A DNA stretch of 64,000 nucleotides from Sanderia malayensis (Eukaryota; Cnidaria; Scyphozoa; Semaeostomeae; Pelagiidae), in contig RQOL01000872.1 of assembly GCA_013076295.1 (NCBI GenBank), forward strand, positions 108,259-172,258. Reading direction: 5' to 3'. Positions 48,654 to 62,969 of the stretch are shown piece after piece; within the stretch, counting starts at the first letter, position 1; the number at the start of each line of letters is the position of its first letter. Both the position numbers and the translations under genes were made by a program. The notes beneath the pieces were generated by a model, which had not been told where the DNA came from, did no database searches, and saw nothing but the letters and a program-made list of their open reading frames with translations.

Positions 48654-51389
48654 AATGAATAATAATGTTGCTATAGATATATAAGATAAACAACCATCAC
48701 AACTTCAGTTGCAATTTCGCAATTTCCAAAGTGCGCACAGGAGATAGACACTATTCAATTTCAATCGCTAAGCAATAAATTTTTCCATTTATTTGGGATA
48801 AATTGAGCATCAAAAGTCAAAATTTGAAGATGGAATACAGCATTCGAAAATCGATCGCTAAATTCAAAGCTTCGTTGAAAAACCATCACAATATTATGCC
48901 GAAGAGAAGGTAGGACTAATCAATTGATTAACAAGTATTGTTACAGCTTTTAAAGAACATTTCTCTGCACGTGAACATTTGTACGAAATAAAGGACACAG
49001 AACTGGAGTATATTGTTCTCCGTAACTTGTTGGAAAATATCGACCCACTTTCAACCTTTGCTACGAAGAACTTCACGCATTTCGGTAACTTTAAAGTCTG
49101 ATCAGAAAAAGAGAGATTGCTCTTTGCTAAAACATGGAAAAGTTTCTTAAAACTTGCTCAGAAATAACGAAATAATTTGTATTTTTATGGTTAAAAAACC
49201 TACTAACAAAACACAAAGCAGAACTTTAATATGCAGAAGTATTTATTGGTAGAAAATAATTTCACGAAAAAATGGAAAACGATATGCGCCATTATTAATT
49301 GGCTATTGTTGCTAAGACCAATCACTAGGTCTGGCGCCTATCCCAAAATGCTTATTAAGCTAGCGTAACACCCAGATTAACAAAATCAATTTGACTTATT
49401 TGCAATCATTTGTAATCATTAAGCCTAAATTATAGTATTTTTTATTTAACTTAACGAATTGATCATTATCGTGTTATTACGAGTCATTATTATCACTAAT
49501 ATTCATTTTAACTTTTGATTATTAGCTTTACTATCTGGAACGAACTAATGGCAATAAGATTTGGAGAATGTTTAACAGCTTATTGCTTAATATAGGTAAC
49601 ATATAACTTTATATAGCACGTCACTTAGCTTAACAAGTAAACGCGCTTATTGCAGAAGCTAGTTCCACACTTGCATCAGTTGAACAGAAATAAATATATA
49701 CATAAGCATTGTTTCTCTAGATTGCCTCTATAGTAGATTGGCTGATCTGACAGAAGTCAGAGATGATCAGCAGGGCAACATGAAGAAAATGCAAATGCCT
49801 ACTTATCGAAAGTTTGCATTCAATAAGGTACATTATATTTCATATTTTCATGGCTCCAGTTGACTTTTATAGTTCCTTTTAATTCTCTTTGCATTCAGTT
49901 GAAGTGCTTGATATAACTCTTACTCTAAAACAGATCAAAGATCATGTCAATGAGATCTTAGAGCACCATGCAGACCTTTATTCAATGGTAAGATGATGAA
50001 CTCAAGTTAATTCCAATGCACAATAAAAATAATCTATAATTACAAATCTGTCATCTGGTTTAGACATTTAACAACCTGTAGATCTTATGTACAACTATTT
50101 CCCATTTATAGATTGCAAGCTACCATATGAGTGTCCGGAACAAGATTCTGGACCTGGCAGCATATGTCAAAAGGATCATGAAAACTTGGGACAGGTTCTT
50201 TTATGGAATAACATTGATGGTAGGCATTTCTTCAATATTTTTAATGCATGTTAACAAGAAGGCAAATGATGTGAAAGTATCTAGGGCTATGTTCAGTATC
50301 AAAGCAATACAAATTATCTATTTTAGTCACAAGATGATGTCGAAAGACTGGCAGAAGACATCAAAATATTCCATAGAAACTCGTATTTTAATACGAGAAC
50401 ATGCTCTAAAAAACTACTGGAGATAAGAGATGATCTGACCGAGGTAATTGCTTCCTGCAAAACAAGAACATACAAGGAAGCACAAGCATGCTACGACAGA
50501 ACATCTCACCTATTCAGAATGGAAAGCCTAAAATTTGAGGAAGAATACTTAAATGATTCAGAAGACAGCCTTGCATGTCTGCAGAAAAACAACAACAAGC
50601 GAAAAGAAAAGAAATCAAAGAAACCAGAAAAGAAGAGGTGTCCGCCAACAAAGCTATCTTCTATGGCAGAAAACAAAGAAGATACATGTTCTTCGTTTGG
50701 CAATGCTAATGTGCATTCAGCACAGGTGAGAAAAATAACTCTTGCTGAATACTGGTCGAGAAAAAGAAGCGATTCTCAATGCCAGTCATCAAAACAAATG
50801 ACAAGTATTGAGAATGCAAAAGTCGAAGAAGCGAAGCAATTAGTTGAACCTGAAGCTGAGATGCCAGAAGATTATCAAAGGTTGACAATGAATCACAAGG
50901 CACCACAGTCGATGAAAAGATCAATTTCTTTGGTGTACAAAGAATATAGGCAAGGCAGCTTGAAGAAAAGAGTTGCTTATCAACAGCATCGAGCAGAAGC
51001 AAAAAGAATTAAGTTATCGCCCGGTCAAGAAGAAGAAATGCAAAGGAAAAGAGTAGCAGAAGAGTTCAATACCAACACAAAAAAGATCATGGAAATCTAT
51101 TTGTCAAAAAAGAAAATGAAGCAAAAAGCAAAATCCCAGTTACAGAATACAGAAGGGATAAGGATCTTGAAATTCAATTTGGAAAACAACGGAAAGCTGA
51201 GAATGACAACGCAACATTTACGTTTAGAAAGCTAGCTCCTCCAAAGCCAACTAAATTAGCGAGCCATAAATTGCAAGGAAATGCTGCTGCAAAGACAAAG
51301 GAGACTACATCATTAATTCCAATTCCAAAAAGACAGAGCTTGGTGCAGGATAAAGCTAACGATGCAAAAAGGTTGCAGTAGACACAGGA

Positions 51390-54300
51390 CAGTGGCGTAG
51401 CCAGAGCGGGAAGATTGGGGGGGCAAACAGGTAAGAAAAATAGCAGGGGGTCCGGGAATCTTCCCCCGGAAAAATTTAAAAACACGCCCCTTAGAATGCT
51501 GGAAAACGGCTCTTTTTAGATGGCTAATAATGAGCTATGCCATTTGTACATGTCAAAGTTTGGTTAATCAAACGTCAAAACAAAAATTTTTGCATTACAA
51601 TTCCTCTCAAGTTTTATTTTCTGAATCTTATCAGGCGAGAAACTTCTATGTTGAAAAACTGTTTTCCGAAGACGCAAGTAAACGTTTATATATATAATTT
51701 ATATATATATTATATAAAGGCTTAAACTAAGTCCATTCTCCTAGGAGCAAAATCTGCAAAATCTTTCACAAGCATTTCTATATCTAAATTTTTAAGAAAA
51801 TCTGATTCTACGGACATCAGCATAAGGCTTTGGAGTCTCTCTTGCCCCATGGTGGATCTCAGTCGATTTTTTATTATTTTTAGCTTTGAAAATGCCCTTT
51901 CGGCACTGCAGGATGTCAAAGGTAACGATAGCGCAATTTCCATCAGCTTCTTCACTTCTCCAAAACAGGAAAGATCATCTTTTATTTCGTCGTAGAGTTC
52001 GACAAAGGTTGCAGTTTTCTTTTCCTTCCTCGCTCTCGCGGTGCTTATAACTCTTTTCAAAATCTGTGACTTCTGGAGACTTGCAAGTTGACCTTCTAAC
52101 GAATCAGTATCCAGGTCATCTTTGTACCAATCTACGGCAATCTGGATCTTTTTCAATGCCTCCGGTGAATCTAATCTTTCTGGTCCCAAGTAGAAAAGAC
52201 CCTGTAAGATGGGTGCACTATGACTGTCAAATCGTGTTGAAATTGACGCTGTCATCAAATCAAGGACCTGTAAATAGAAAATAGATAAATATCCCTGTAA
52301 AACTCGTGTAATGATAAACAACTGTGCGTTGATAAACTGCCGCATAATCGTAAAAATATATCATCATGATATCCTGAAAGTCCTTTTTAAGGATAGGGAA
52401 TTTGATTTCAAAACAGCGAACTTACGTTATAATAGAAATTAACCCTGAGGTTGGCCTTAGGATCTAGATGGACAGCCGTACTTGGATTTTCTTCATATCT
52501 CCTGGGCAATTTCCGGATGCGCTCTTCTTTAGGCTCGTTAATGTCAAGGCGTTTGCATTTTCTTGTTGCTTCCTGCCAAAATAATTCAAACTTTGCGTCG
52601 TTGCGAAGTTCGGTGATTGCTGAATTAAGATCTGCAACTCTCTCACATCCTGTAACAACGTCAAGATCCTCTGTCTGAAGTTTGTCCGACACACCTTTGC
52701 TGACAAACAAGATAGCTTTGAGAACCTGAAAGAAGGAAGGACAGAATACAATCTTTTTAGGTTCTTAAAAAATTTCAAAGCACTTTCAAAGCTTCCTAAA
52801 TTTCCAAACTATGGTTTAGAAAAAAACTCTTAAATGTTTGATTCGTGAATTTGCCACTAAAGTTTCAGAATAATCACATTTCGAAAATAATCTTTGCTTG
52901 TTTTGCCAGTGGCACTCAAGACATGCAATAATATCAGTTTCCGCAGAATATTGCAATGTGACTCTTACCTCTAGCGCAAAAATGAATTCAAAGTCAATGT
53001 TTATGAGAAGTCCTTTTGCCTCTGCATAAATGTTTGGCTTCTTTTCCTTCTCGATTATTTCCTCCAACGTCGCAATGACAGACTCGATGGTGTGATAAAT
53101 TGCTTTGATGCTATCTGCTCTGCATGCCCATCTTGTATCTGACAATTTTTTCAGAACGTAGGTTGTTTTTTTCATTTTGGAAGCTTCTGCGTTATTCGAC
53201 TCCAAATCAAATACTTTTGGAGGCGATAATTTTGTTCTGGTTTTTGACGAACATTTCATGGCGTTTGGTGCAGCCTTCAATGAACACATACAAGTTCTGC
53301 AATGTTCCAAAAAAGTCCTTTGCAAACCTGTTATTGGTCATCGAATCCACGATGACCAGATTAAGGACATGTGCATAACAGTGGGTGTACAGTGCTGTTT
53401 TTGAAAAATCTCGCATACGCGCCTGCAAACCAGCATGGATGCCAGACACATTACTTGCCCCATCATAACACTGACCACGAAGCATTGCTATTGGGATCTC
53501 GCACTCGTTGAGCTCATCCATGATTGTTTTCAGCAACGTTTTTGCATCAGTTTCATCGACTGTCTTCACAGCAAGCAAACGTTCCTCTACGACACCTTGA
53601 TACACGTATCTCACTACCAATGCCAACTGTTCTTTTTTGCTATTATCAGGAGTTTCATCTGCGATTATTGAATACGCACCAGCTTCTTTGACACGTCTGA
53701 TTGTTTCCCTTCTGATGGCTGATCCTATCATTGCGATGTACTGATTCTGGATTTCGGGGCTCAAATATTTTGCATTTTCTGTTGAAATAAATGAAATGTT
53801 AAATTGAGAAGCTTCATCTGTGCGTAAAGGTGACAAAGTGAAATTTGAAAAACCTTGGAGAGAAGGAGTTGCAGAAGGCGCAGCCAATTTCGAAAACTTA
53901 TGAAATACTGGGTGCCAATGCGCTTTCCCCAATCCTTGTTCTCCACTTATTTACCTGGTGCACTTAACAGATGCTCGTTAAGAATAGGATCTGTTTGTGA
54001 AACGAACTCGACGAATTCTTTGAAAATTCCTCTATTTGCAGAGTCTACATCTTCTCGATGCCCTCGAAATGCCAAGTTCAGCTTCCCCAAAAGCCTCGTG
54101 ATATCGAACAACTTTCCTATGATCGTACAGTTCTTTTTTACCTGTTAAAGAAATGCATGTATAAGATATGATAGAATGTCTTCCTCTACATTTAAAAGAA
54201 ATTATATATTTTTGGGGGAAAAATATTGCAAAAGTGAAGCAATCTTATATTTTTAAGTAAATATGTTGCTACGATTGACACAACCCCTGCGAAGAATTCT

Positions 54301-55579
54301 CGGTTAAAAATTAAAACATTATCTCTCCTCCTTAGTTGAGATTGAGAAGGTTAAAAAAATTAATGCTTTGTGCTTAACAAGCAAACTCATATGTCACTAT
54401 TATTGGTCGCCAATTTTGCAATTATCGTAGACGTTTGAACATACCCTTTCCTGACGATAAGATTCACGTTTGGCAGCACCCTCACTGATTAGGTGATCGA
54501 TTGGCTTCTGTTTTTCCCATGCTTTAAATGATTCGACGGAGTACCGATGGCATTCAGATTGTTCATGATTTGAGAATCGTTCAGTCTTTTTCCAGTTGCT
54601 GAACCCATTATTGATAAATGCGGGGTCCCCTTTTTGCGATATCTGAAAGAATGTTCAAAATGAAAAAAGAAGTTAATTTCCTTTCCTGGCAGCAATATGT
54701 TTGAATAGAAAAGGCACAGCTCGGATGTCATAATATGCTAAAAAATAAAAAGGCACTAAGAATTTGCTCACCTGTTTGTTAAAAATACGGCAGTAGAAGC
54801 AAAATGCTTTATCAGATGATCTAGAGTACTCAAGCCAAGAATATTTGCTATACCATGTTGTCAGAAATTTTCTTCCCTGTTTGTTAACGGGAAATGCACA
54901 TTGTGTTGGCCTTATTGGTCCTTTCTCTATGACATGGTTTCTCGAAGCTCGATCACTCGGAAGTGGGCAGCATGGATCAAATGTATACCTCGAGAGGTCC
55001 ATTGGTATAGCTTTTTCTGCATCTGACATTGTATAACAATGTTTCATTGGGCACTGAGAGAAGCAAACAATACGATGTTTCCTCGTTGAGACTCGGGCTC
55101 ATTTAAGTGAAACAGTGCTTTTGCAGGGTGAGAGAACAATATGTTCCATTAACTAGCTAGAATTAAAAGCTGTTAATTTCCGAATTGTTTGGGAAATTGA
55201 AGGTGCCCTATCCGTCCCACCGGATCTCGATTGCTATTCAAGTCTCCAATTGGTTAGACTATACAAAAGAAATTGGCGATAATGATCCATCGTGTTAACC
55301 GCCTTTACGTCAAATTGTCTATCATAGAACACCGCAGAGCCTTTAACTTTCTTTCCATGGTAGACTGACGGAAACATGAGAGAAGATTTTCAAATAACAT
55401 ACTGTTTTCTTTTTCTGTTGCTTCATTGTATGTTATCAATTTTTTGGCAAATGAAGCCTTGTCTTTTTGTCGTACCCCCCTACCAATTTTATTGCAGATT
55501 TGTACTTTTCTCAGAGACCAACTTTCTGCGAATTGGGGGGGCGGCTGCCCCCCCTTGCCCCCCCCTCGCTACGCTACTG
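51390..55579 (-). mobile_element. 4190-bp hAT transposon in gene X (unit 4)
   Basis: Same length, ends and ACACAGGA duplication (51382-51389 and 55580-55587) as in unit 3. It was inherited through unit duplication, not inserted a second time. Confidence 0.95.
51722..55047 (-). pseudogene. hAT transposase with TTF zinc finger, unit 4 copy
   Basis: It has the same exons, motifs and internal frameshift (between the frames ending at 53207 and opening at 53325) as the unit 3 copy at 32116-35441. Confidence 0.88.
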
Positions 55580-56597
55580 ACACAGGATACTTTGGAACAA
55601 CCAAAAGAATGTCACAAGATGTGACATTTGGCACTGGCTTTATCCGTTGCTATGTCAGTAAATTAAGGATGGCTGATCAAGCAAATAATAAGCGATTTAA
55701 AACTGCTGCTACATCGACCAAAAGAACTCTTCCAGCCATTATCTCACATTCAGCCACGCCAAAATTCAGCAGTAATATTTGTAGAACAGCAAGGCCTGTG
55801 GTTACGAAAGAGCACAATGAAAGCGTGGCAAGCATAAACAAGGAAAGAATGCCAAGCAGTGTCATTCCAGCGACCAACCAAGCGATAAAAATCGTATCTA
55901 AAGTTTCCCTACAAGACTCTAGAAAAAGAAAAAGAAGTGGAAAGGAGGAACAAGCTCAAATAAATGCCACCACACAACAAATTGCAATTGGCATTCCGCC
56001 ATTGGCCAAAAGAGTCAAGTTATGCGAAGCTCATCAAAGCAACAGTGACGTGAAGAGATACGACTCCAACTGCAATGAATGCAAATCGATCAGAAAGAAG
56101 AAGCTCGAGAACCTGGTCATTCAAAAGAAAGCCAAAGATGAAGCAAACAAAAAAATGCCTTTTTCTAAATTAAATCTATGATGGAACTCAGGAGACAATG
56201 AAATGCAGCTCACAAACTGCTTCGTAAATTTAACTTTAAATTTATTTAATTACATATATAGATAATCATAGATATCCTAGGCAAATATTTTATAAGGCAA
56301 CTCAATTTATGAGGTTATTTATCAGAATAGTAAATCACAATATTGACTTATAATTGTAATAATTGATTGGCTATGAAATAAGGCAGACATTGAACTGAAC
56401 TGTGTGTTTATTTCTTATTGCAACTCTTTCATTAACAAATTACATAAAAGGAGAATAGCACTGCTTCAAAAGCAAGCAGCATCTGCTCCTGATGACACAG
56501 CGAAAATAGAAAGGATTGGAGAACAGAGAGATATTACAGCTGGAACATAAGGAAGAAGTTATAGTAAATGGAATCAAAGTCAACCACTCAGACTCAC

Positions 56598-58142
56598 CAG
56601 CTTCAATGCCAGTTTCTTCCTTAATTTCTCTTATCACAGTATCACCTAAAGCAAAGATAACTGCAATAATACCAAAACAGCTCTTTTTAGCCCTGGGAGG
56701 GAGGCTTAATAGAGAGGGGGGCTTGACTCAAAATCTCAACTCAAAAGAAAAGCTTATTAGAGAAGGGAACATAACAAAAAGAGGGGCTTTTATGGCAACA
56801 TATATAAAAATATTAGAAATATACACGTCATGTGCAAAATCTTGGAAGAAATTGTTATCAGATATTTATATTTTACATGATATAAGTCAAGATCTACATC
56901 TACCAATTACTGTCATCCTCCTAAATAAAGATTCTGACAGGGGTGAAAGCCAGAATGGAGAGTAAGTGCTGGAAAAAATTTGGAGAGTATGATTGCCACT
57001 TTGAAAGTGGTGAGAGGTTTTGTGTGCAATCTTACAGAAGACAATTATAAAGAAAGATTCATGCTTACGGATATCTTCATGTGGTTCAGCAAAGCCACCT
57101 GGAAACTTCCATTTCTTCATCTGACATAACAAAAGTGTAATTAAATTTGTCTACAATATATGTAGGTTTAAGCTATGGCAGTTCAAGAAATAAATGTCAT
57201 TTCAGATATGAAACCAAATTATGTCAAAGAAAACTGGGATATGTTTAATAATATTATAGTAGAATACCTACTTTTCCTTTGTCTTGAACAATGAGTGCTT
57301 CCTGTGTTTCTTCATTGAGTACCATGCCTTGAGCAAAAATGATTCAAAATTCAACCATTGGTTCAAAATAATTCACATATCTCAAGACTTCATTTACAAA
57401 CCTTGTCTATAAGTCTACTACCTTGCAAAAAGCAAAGCTAGTATAGATACAATTGCAACATTGCTATAAGATGATACTTGTCAGCACCTGTCAGTACTTG
57501 TCAAATGACTTCGAATACCTACCTCATCCACCAACAGTGTGAAAAGCATTTTTTGGATTTTTATTTTCTTCATCTTCTGGCAGCCATTTCGTCATCATTA
57601 TGTAATAATTTATTGCATGATGGCAGCTGAAGCCTGACGAACTCTATCGCCCAAAGGTATTTTAATGGTATTTTCACAAATATTCCTCTCATTCCATCTG
57701 CCTTCCAGATAAATTGAGGTATTCTAGGAAGATGAAACAAAAATAAGCTGGAACAAAAATAAGACTTAACAAAGCAACAAATAAATACAGGAATGAACGA
57801 ATAATGCATAAATAGAATAGGAAATGAATTAGAGGAAAGGAAGAAATGAAAAAAGTTGCAAAAAAGAAATTATTTCACCTGATAAACTTCCAGCAAATTC
57901 GTCTTTATCTTCCTTTTCTGCAACAACTCCAAGATCTAGTATTAAACTTACTTATGCTACACTGGTCTCGAAAAGGCAACAAAATGTTCCGTTTGTAGGT
58001 GTGAAGGTCCTTTTCTTCTCACACGTACAATGACACTTTTTCATGGTTAAGGTAGATACCTCTGATATTCAAAATTGTAGTTGTAGCCATACAAGGACGA
58101 AATACGGCAGCAATATCGCTGCAGCGGCCGTCTTGTTGACAT
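56598..58142 (-). pseudogene. NUDT6: NUDT6-like copy a, unit 4 (exons upstream of gene X)
   Basis: Exons: 58060-58142 (ATG at 58142), an exon near 57882-57938, 57523-57723, 57272-57327, 57069-57120 and 56598-56645, then 48084-48406 across gene X. The Nudix box is complete; the pre-Nudix exon has the common 8-bp loss. Confidence 0.75.
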
Positions 58143-58850
58143 ATCCTGATATTCGATGCAATTGTCATCTTCCTTGCCAATGCAATATTCATCGTAATAA
58201 TCATGTTCATTGGCATCCACATACTGAAAGTAATTGTCATCTTCAATGTCAACCTCATATTCATCGTGATTTTCATCCTCATTGTTATCAAAATACTCGA
58301 CGCAGTTTTCATCATCTTGCTCAATGCCATATTCATCGTGATATTAGTTTTCTTCATTGTCAGCTTCATTTTCGACGCAATTGTCACTTTCATTCTCAAT
58401 GGCATGTTCATCGTAACACATGCATCCTCATTGCTGGCCACGTATTCAACGCAGTTGTCATCTTCATTGTTAATCTCATATTCATCGCAACGTTCACTTT
58501 CATTTTCATTCACCTACTCAACGAAGTTGTCATCTTCTTCCTCAACGTGGTATTCATCGTAGTATTTTTTCTTCAATGTCAGCCTCATTTGCCACGCATT
58601 TGTCACTTTCATTCTCAATCTCGTATTCATCGTAATATTCATCTTCATTGTCATCCACAAACACGACGTAATTGTCATCTTCAATGTCAATCTCATATTC
58701 ATCCTGATATTCATCTTCGTTGTCGTCCACATACTCGACGCACTTGTTAGTTTCATTGTTAATGTCAATCTCATCGTAATATTCATCTTCATTGTTAGCA
58801 ACATCTCGGCGCAGTTGTTATCTTCATTCTCGTTTTCATCTTCATCTTCA
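58143..58850 (-). repeat. 72-bp acidic-repeat minisatellite (unit 4)
   Basis: It matches the unit 3 array at its left part and right edge but lacks the middle, a difference of several repeat units. The 67-codon in-frame lead into the NUDT6-a ATG is kept. Confidence 0.8.
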
Positions 58851-59942
58851 TTTTTTCTTCGTTATATTGGTTAACTTCACGATCTTGAAACTACTCTCCA
58901 AGCAATCTCATATACTCCTCCAATTCTTGCATGCTTATTCTTTCGCTTGTTGGGTCTTGATGCATCTTTTATTCTGTCACCCATCTTTTCGTCATCCATC
59001 CCACCCACTTCTCATCATCGTTTTATAATTCGGAAATGAGTTTACTTTCCTCTTTCGTTTGTCATCCCCAAAGTCTCCTCTAATTGAACCATTGTTTAAA
59101 CATTTGCGTTGGAACCTCTGATGAATGTCCATTGTCATTTGGTTCTCATCAAAGTTGAACATCTAACAGATACAATCATGAATAATAATTTTTTGTGTTT
59201 ACTTTTGAATGATTCTAACTGCTTTTACTTAAATTGTAAGTGATGTTATTTGCAAAAATTATATGTGGCCTCGTAATCACTTGAAATGTGGAATGTGTCG
59301 TATACGAGGCTGCTAATGTCATGGCAACATCACCTATCCTTCACTCTCTCCGCCATTTTGTTAATGTTATCATTTTTGGATCAAAGTTTTGCCTAACCTT
59401 ACTTGTTTTATGACAACATTTGAAGAAAGTGGAACAAAATCTATTTTTTGAACAAAGTCTTTTTTGAATGAAAATTTGTGACCATAATTCGAAATTTAGG
59501 ACAGTAAAATGAGTTTAAAAAATCTTTTGAATTTTTTGCCGAAGAATCGCTAATTTTTCAAATTTCGAATGACTTGTCTCATGAATGGAGACGCATAGTT
59601 GAGAACTTCCAGTAAAATTTAATTAAAATGTTATTGGAAAAGTCTGTAGTGCTCTTGTATTGTATATTTCCAGAAAGAGATATCTAATGAAGACTGGGTG
59701 CAGGCCAGGTGAAAATTCAAGTATATAAAAATAAACGGAATTTAGTATTGCCCACATTGATTTATAAATATACTTATTAGTCTTTGCTAACCTTCAAAAC
59801 ATGTCACTTAAAGATTATTCAGATATAGACACTTCTCATTGCGGAGGGATAAAAATGGTTTGGTGAAATTGTGTCAGCAGCGACTATATTAGATTAGCTG
59901 ATTTTCATGCTCAAAATTGAAATTTATTATTCGAAGACATAC

Positions 59943-60106
59943 CTGGTTGCTCTCTATCGACATGAAATCTTTCAAAAATTCCGTTTGAGCTGATTGGCTT
60001 TGTTGAAATTGTAGCAATTGAACGTAAATTTTCTCGCGAAATGGAAGCAAGCTATCGCAAGTTGACAATTCTTCGAATGAACTAAAGTCCACGAAATATT
60101 CAGCCT
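59943..60106 (-). CDS. Exon-like ORF, AEYFVDF family, first copy (unit 4)
   Basis: It is the same as in units 2 and 3; function unknown. Confidence 0.35.
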
Positions 60107-61207
60107 GACGTCTTTTATAAACAATGTTGCGCTTTGTTATTACGATTGTGACGTAATCTTAATTAGGTGGTAACAGGGTGCTCAGTTAGGGTCACAGAGG
60201 AAAAAGAATAAATTTGAATGCTCTAAAGTTGTTGTTTTTAAGAAAAATCTTGTTTCCTTGAGCTTGATTTCTGACTTTTGAATAATTAAAGAGCTACATC
60301 TTGGCCGTTGTTCATTATCAATTCTCATTCATTTTTGGCAGAAATGGCAATCTCAACTGAGCAGTTAAGTGGAGGTATCCCCCCAAAATATTTCAACTAA
60401 TATTTCAGACCCCTTGTTGGGATCTAATGAAGGCACTCCAGCCTCGTGCAACAAAGATTTTTTAATTTGATGCTGATAAGAAAGCCTTTCCAAATTGAAA
60501 AAATCAATAAGCAGTAATATGTAGCAAAAGTTATCCACTTGTCTTTTATTACTTTTCTGTTTTTCAATAAGAAACCTCCGTGCTGCAAAGTATACGCAAA
60601 TCAACACGTGTTAACCACTGCCATGAACTGGAATGCCAGGTAACAGAAAAACATTTTAAAAAGACAATAATACATTGAATATTTTTACAAATTTTATCTC
60701 AACATTTTTCGGCGCTTTATATCATTGCACTGCTATGAGTGTTGTCAGATAAAGGCTGCTAATGTCATGTTAACTTCGCCAACCATTACCTCCTTTCTCC
60801 TCCCTCCCCCTTGGGAGATGGGCTAATTTCGGCCATTTTTTCAATTAGATAATCTTCAAATGAAATGTTTTGATTGAACTAATTCTATGAGAGATGCCGG
60901 AGGATTGGTAAGCATTTTAACTTTTTGACTTGCCTTGAAGAAAACATTGTAGGTATGCTTCAATATTCACGAATAAAGCATTATACAAAATTTAATGTCT
61001 TTTTTGAGCTTCCTCTTGACGAACTAATTTTCAAATTTCTAGTGACAATAACTTGCAATAAGCATGCAGCTCTTTCTTAGTATTTTTCTGTTGTATATGT
61101 TCAAAAATTGAATCTTTTTCATCAAACGGGAAAGAAAACGGCAAACTTGTCGAAGTTTATACAGGACTTTCAGGTTCAAAATTGAAATTTATTATTCGAA
61201 GACATAC

Positions 61208-61384
61208 CTGGTTGCTCTCCATCGATATAAAAATCCTTGAAGATCTCCGTTTGAGCTGATTCGGCTTGTTGAATATCCAGCAATTGAAGATAAATGTTCT
61301 CACAAAATGGAAACCAGCTATCGCAAGTTGTTAATGCTTGCAATAAGCTGAAGTCCACGAAATATTCAGCCTTACAACGCTTTT
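61208..61384 (-). pseudogene. Exon-like ORF, AEYFVDF family, second copy (unit 4)
   Basis: It has the same extra base before the donor as in the other units. Confidence 0.35.
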
Positions 61385-62855
61385 CATAAACAATGTTGCT
61401 CTTTGTGTTTACGATTGTGACGTAAGATTAACTTGGGTGGGAGGTAGACAGTTGCACGATTGAATGGTTCATGAGCAGTGATTGATGAGCAACAGCAGCT
61501 AAATAACAACAATGATGTAATGGTAATATCTGCTTGTAAATTAAATAATGAATATCCCAGAAATTCATTGTTGCTTTTTAATTCTTTTAGATTCCAAATG
61601 TAAGTTTACGATAAAAATTAAGCGTAACAATCAAAATGCATAGAATAGGGCTATTTCTATGATGCAATATTTTATTTAGTAATCAATAGAGTAACTGGTT
61701 TTATTCTCAAATTATTTTATTGCATCAATATGGTTACAACGCAAGTTAGAATATACTCTTTCTATGATAATGAGAATGGCCTACAGATGCAAAAACGGAA
61801 ATAGTATAATTTAAAATTAACTGTCACACAAAGACAATTAAGAAATCAACACTATTAGTGCTATCTCGACGGGTATAGCTCTAAACAACAGACATACAGT
61901 TTTCATTTTATTTGCAATGCAAATGATACCTTTATGTAGCATGGCGCTTTTTTTACACCGCCTTTACAACTGCTTTGGTGCTTAATGCAAAAATCTTCTT
62001 TGCAATTCTTGAATCCAATTCATCAGTGTTCAAATAATTCTCTACGTTTCTGTGACCAGGTAGTTGTAGAAATTTAATAGGCTGTTTTGTTTTCTCTGTT
62101 GTTCTAAGCAAAAGTATCACCCTGAAAGGTTCTTAAGACATTGGTTTTTGTATGCGGGTGTTCACTGTAAATAACCTTAGCTGTTGTTTCGTAGCAGACG
62201 ATGGACTCCTCAATGTTTGATCGTAGAGAACTTGAATCTTTCCCCATGCATAAATGGTTGACGACGGAAAGAAACTAGTCTCTGCTTGCCGCTGATTTCA
62301 AAAACATGCTTGAACCATCTGATGGCATTGGTACAAAAGAACCCAAACGGCATCTGCTGGGCATTGGATTTTGAAAAACTTGCCAAGAGTAGCACGTGGT
62401 TCTGAAATGCAGTTCACGTGTTCAGATGTAAGGATCGTTGATGGAAGCCTGCAAGAAAATCAATGGAAATCTAGAGTTAGTATAATGAAGATTGTAAATA
62501 ATAAAACTTTTGATCGTTTGTCATCCTCTAAACATCCAAACCTTAATTTTATTACATCGTTTTGAGCTTGCTTTACGTTCTGATTGAAACCTTGAATTTA
62601 AATATGAATTTAATTGAATTGCTTTTTAGAAACGAGGCTGTAATAGCTGATGCGTGAACCAAAATAAACACAGATGACGTCTTTTTTTTCCATTTCACAT
62701 AAAAACCTGCTTTGCGTGTAACTTGCATCCATTTGCTGCACTATCATTGCTTGCATGTACGTCTAGATTTGTGTCTTGACTTGATATCTTTTACTTTTGA
62801 CATTTCATGGTCTAATGCCGTCAGTGTCCTGTTTCTCATAAAAAAGACGCCTCTT

Positions 62856-62866
62856 TGCGCATGCGC
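62856..62866. promoter_or_regulatory. NRF1-like palindrome upstream of U2 (unit 4)
   Basis: TGCGCATGCGC lies at -89 relative to the interrupted U2. Confidence 0.4.
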
Positions 62867-62944
62867 CTTTTAAGTCAAAACAGTAGCCCCACGTGCGACA
62901 AGATAATCTTGATTTGGCCGGTCGATAAGAAACCTTTGTTTGTT

Positions 62945-62969
62945 ATCGCTTCTCGGCCTTTTGGCTAAG
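62945..62969 (+). ncRNA. U2: U2 snRNA 5' fragment, interrupted by a LINE (unit 4)
   Basis: Only the first 25 nt of U2 (ending TTTTGGCTAAG) precede foreign sequence. The rest of the gene should lie beyond the LINE, outside the window. Confidence 0.9.

Larger units (their letters stand above)
48830..56181 (+). pseudogene. Gene X copy 4: hAT insertion plus frameshifts
   Basis: Exons: 48830-48909, an exon 2 like that of copy 3, 49721-49827, 49934-49987, 50112-50219 and 50327-56181, the last cut by the hAT element. It has lost one T in exon 1 (about 48875), one A near 51114 and one A near 51370, all in single-base runs. Exon 3 (49680-49745) carries the copy 2 variants, whereas the surroundings match copy 3. 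Confidence 0.6.

Noticed and set aside
744..62800. Search for a CRISPR-like array or bacterial-type operons
   Set aside because: All tandem repeats seen are satellites, coding repeats or large duplications; introns and snRNA show a eukaryotic genome.
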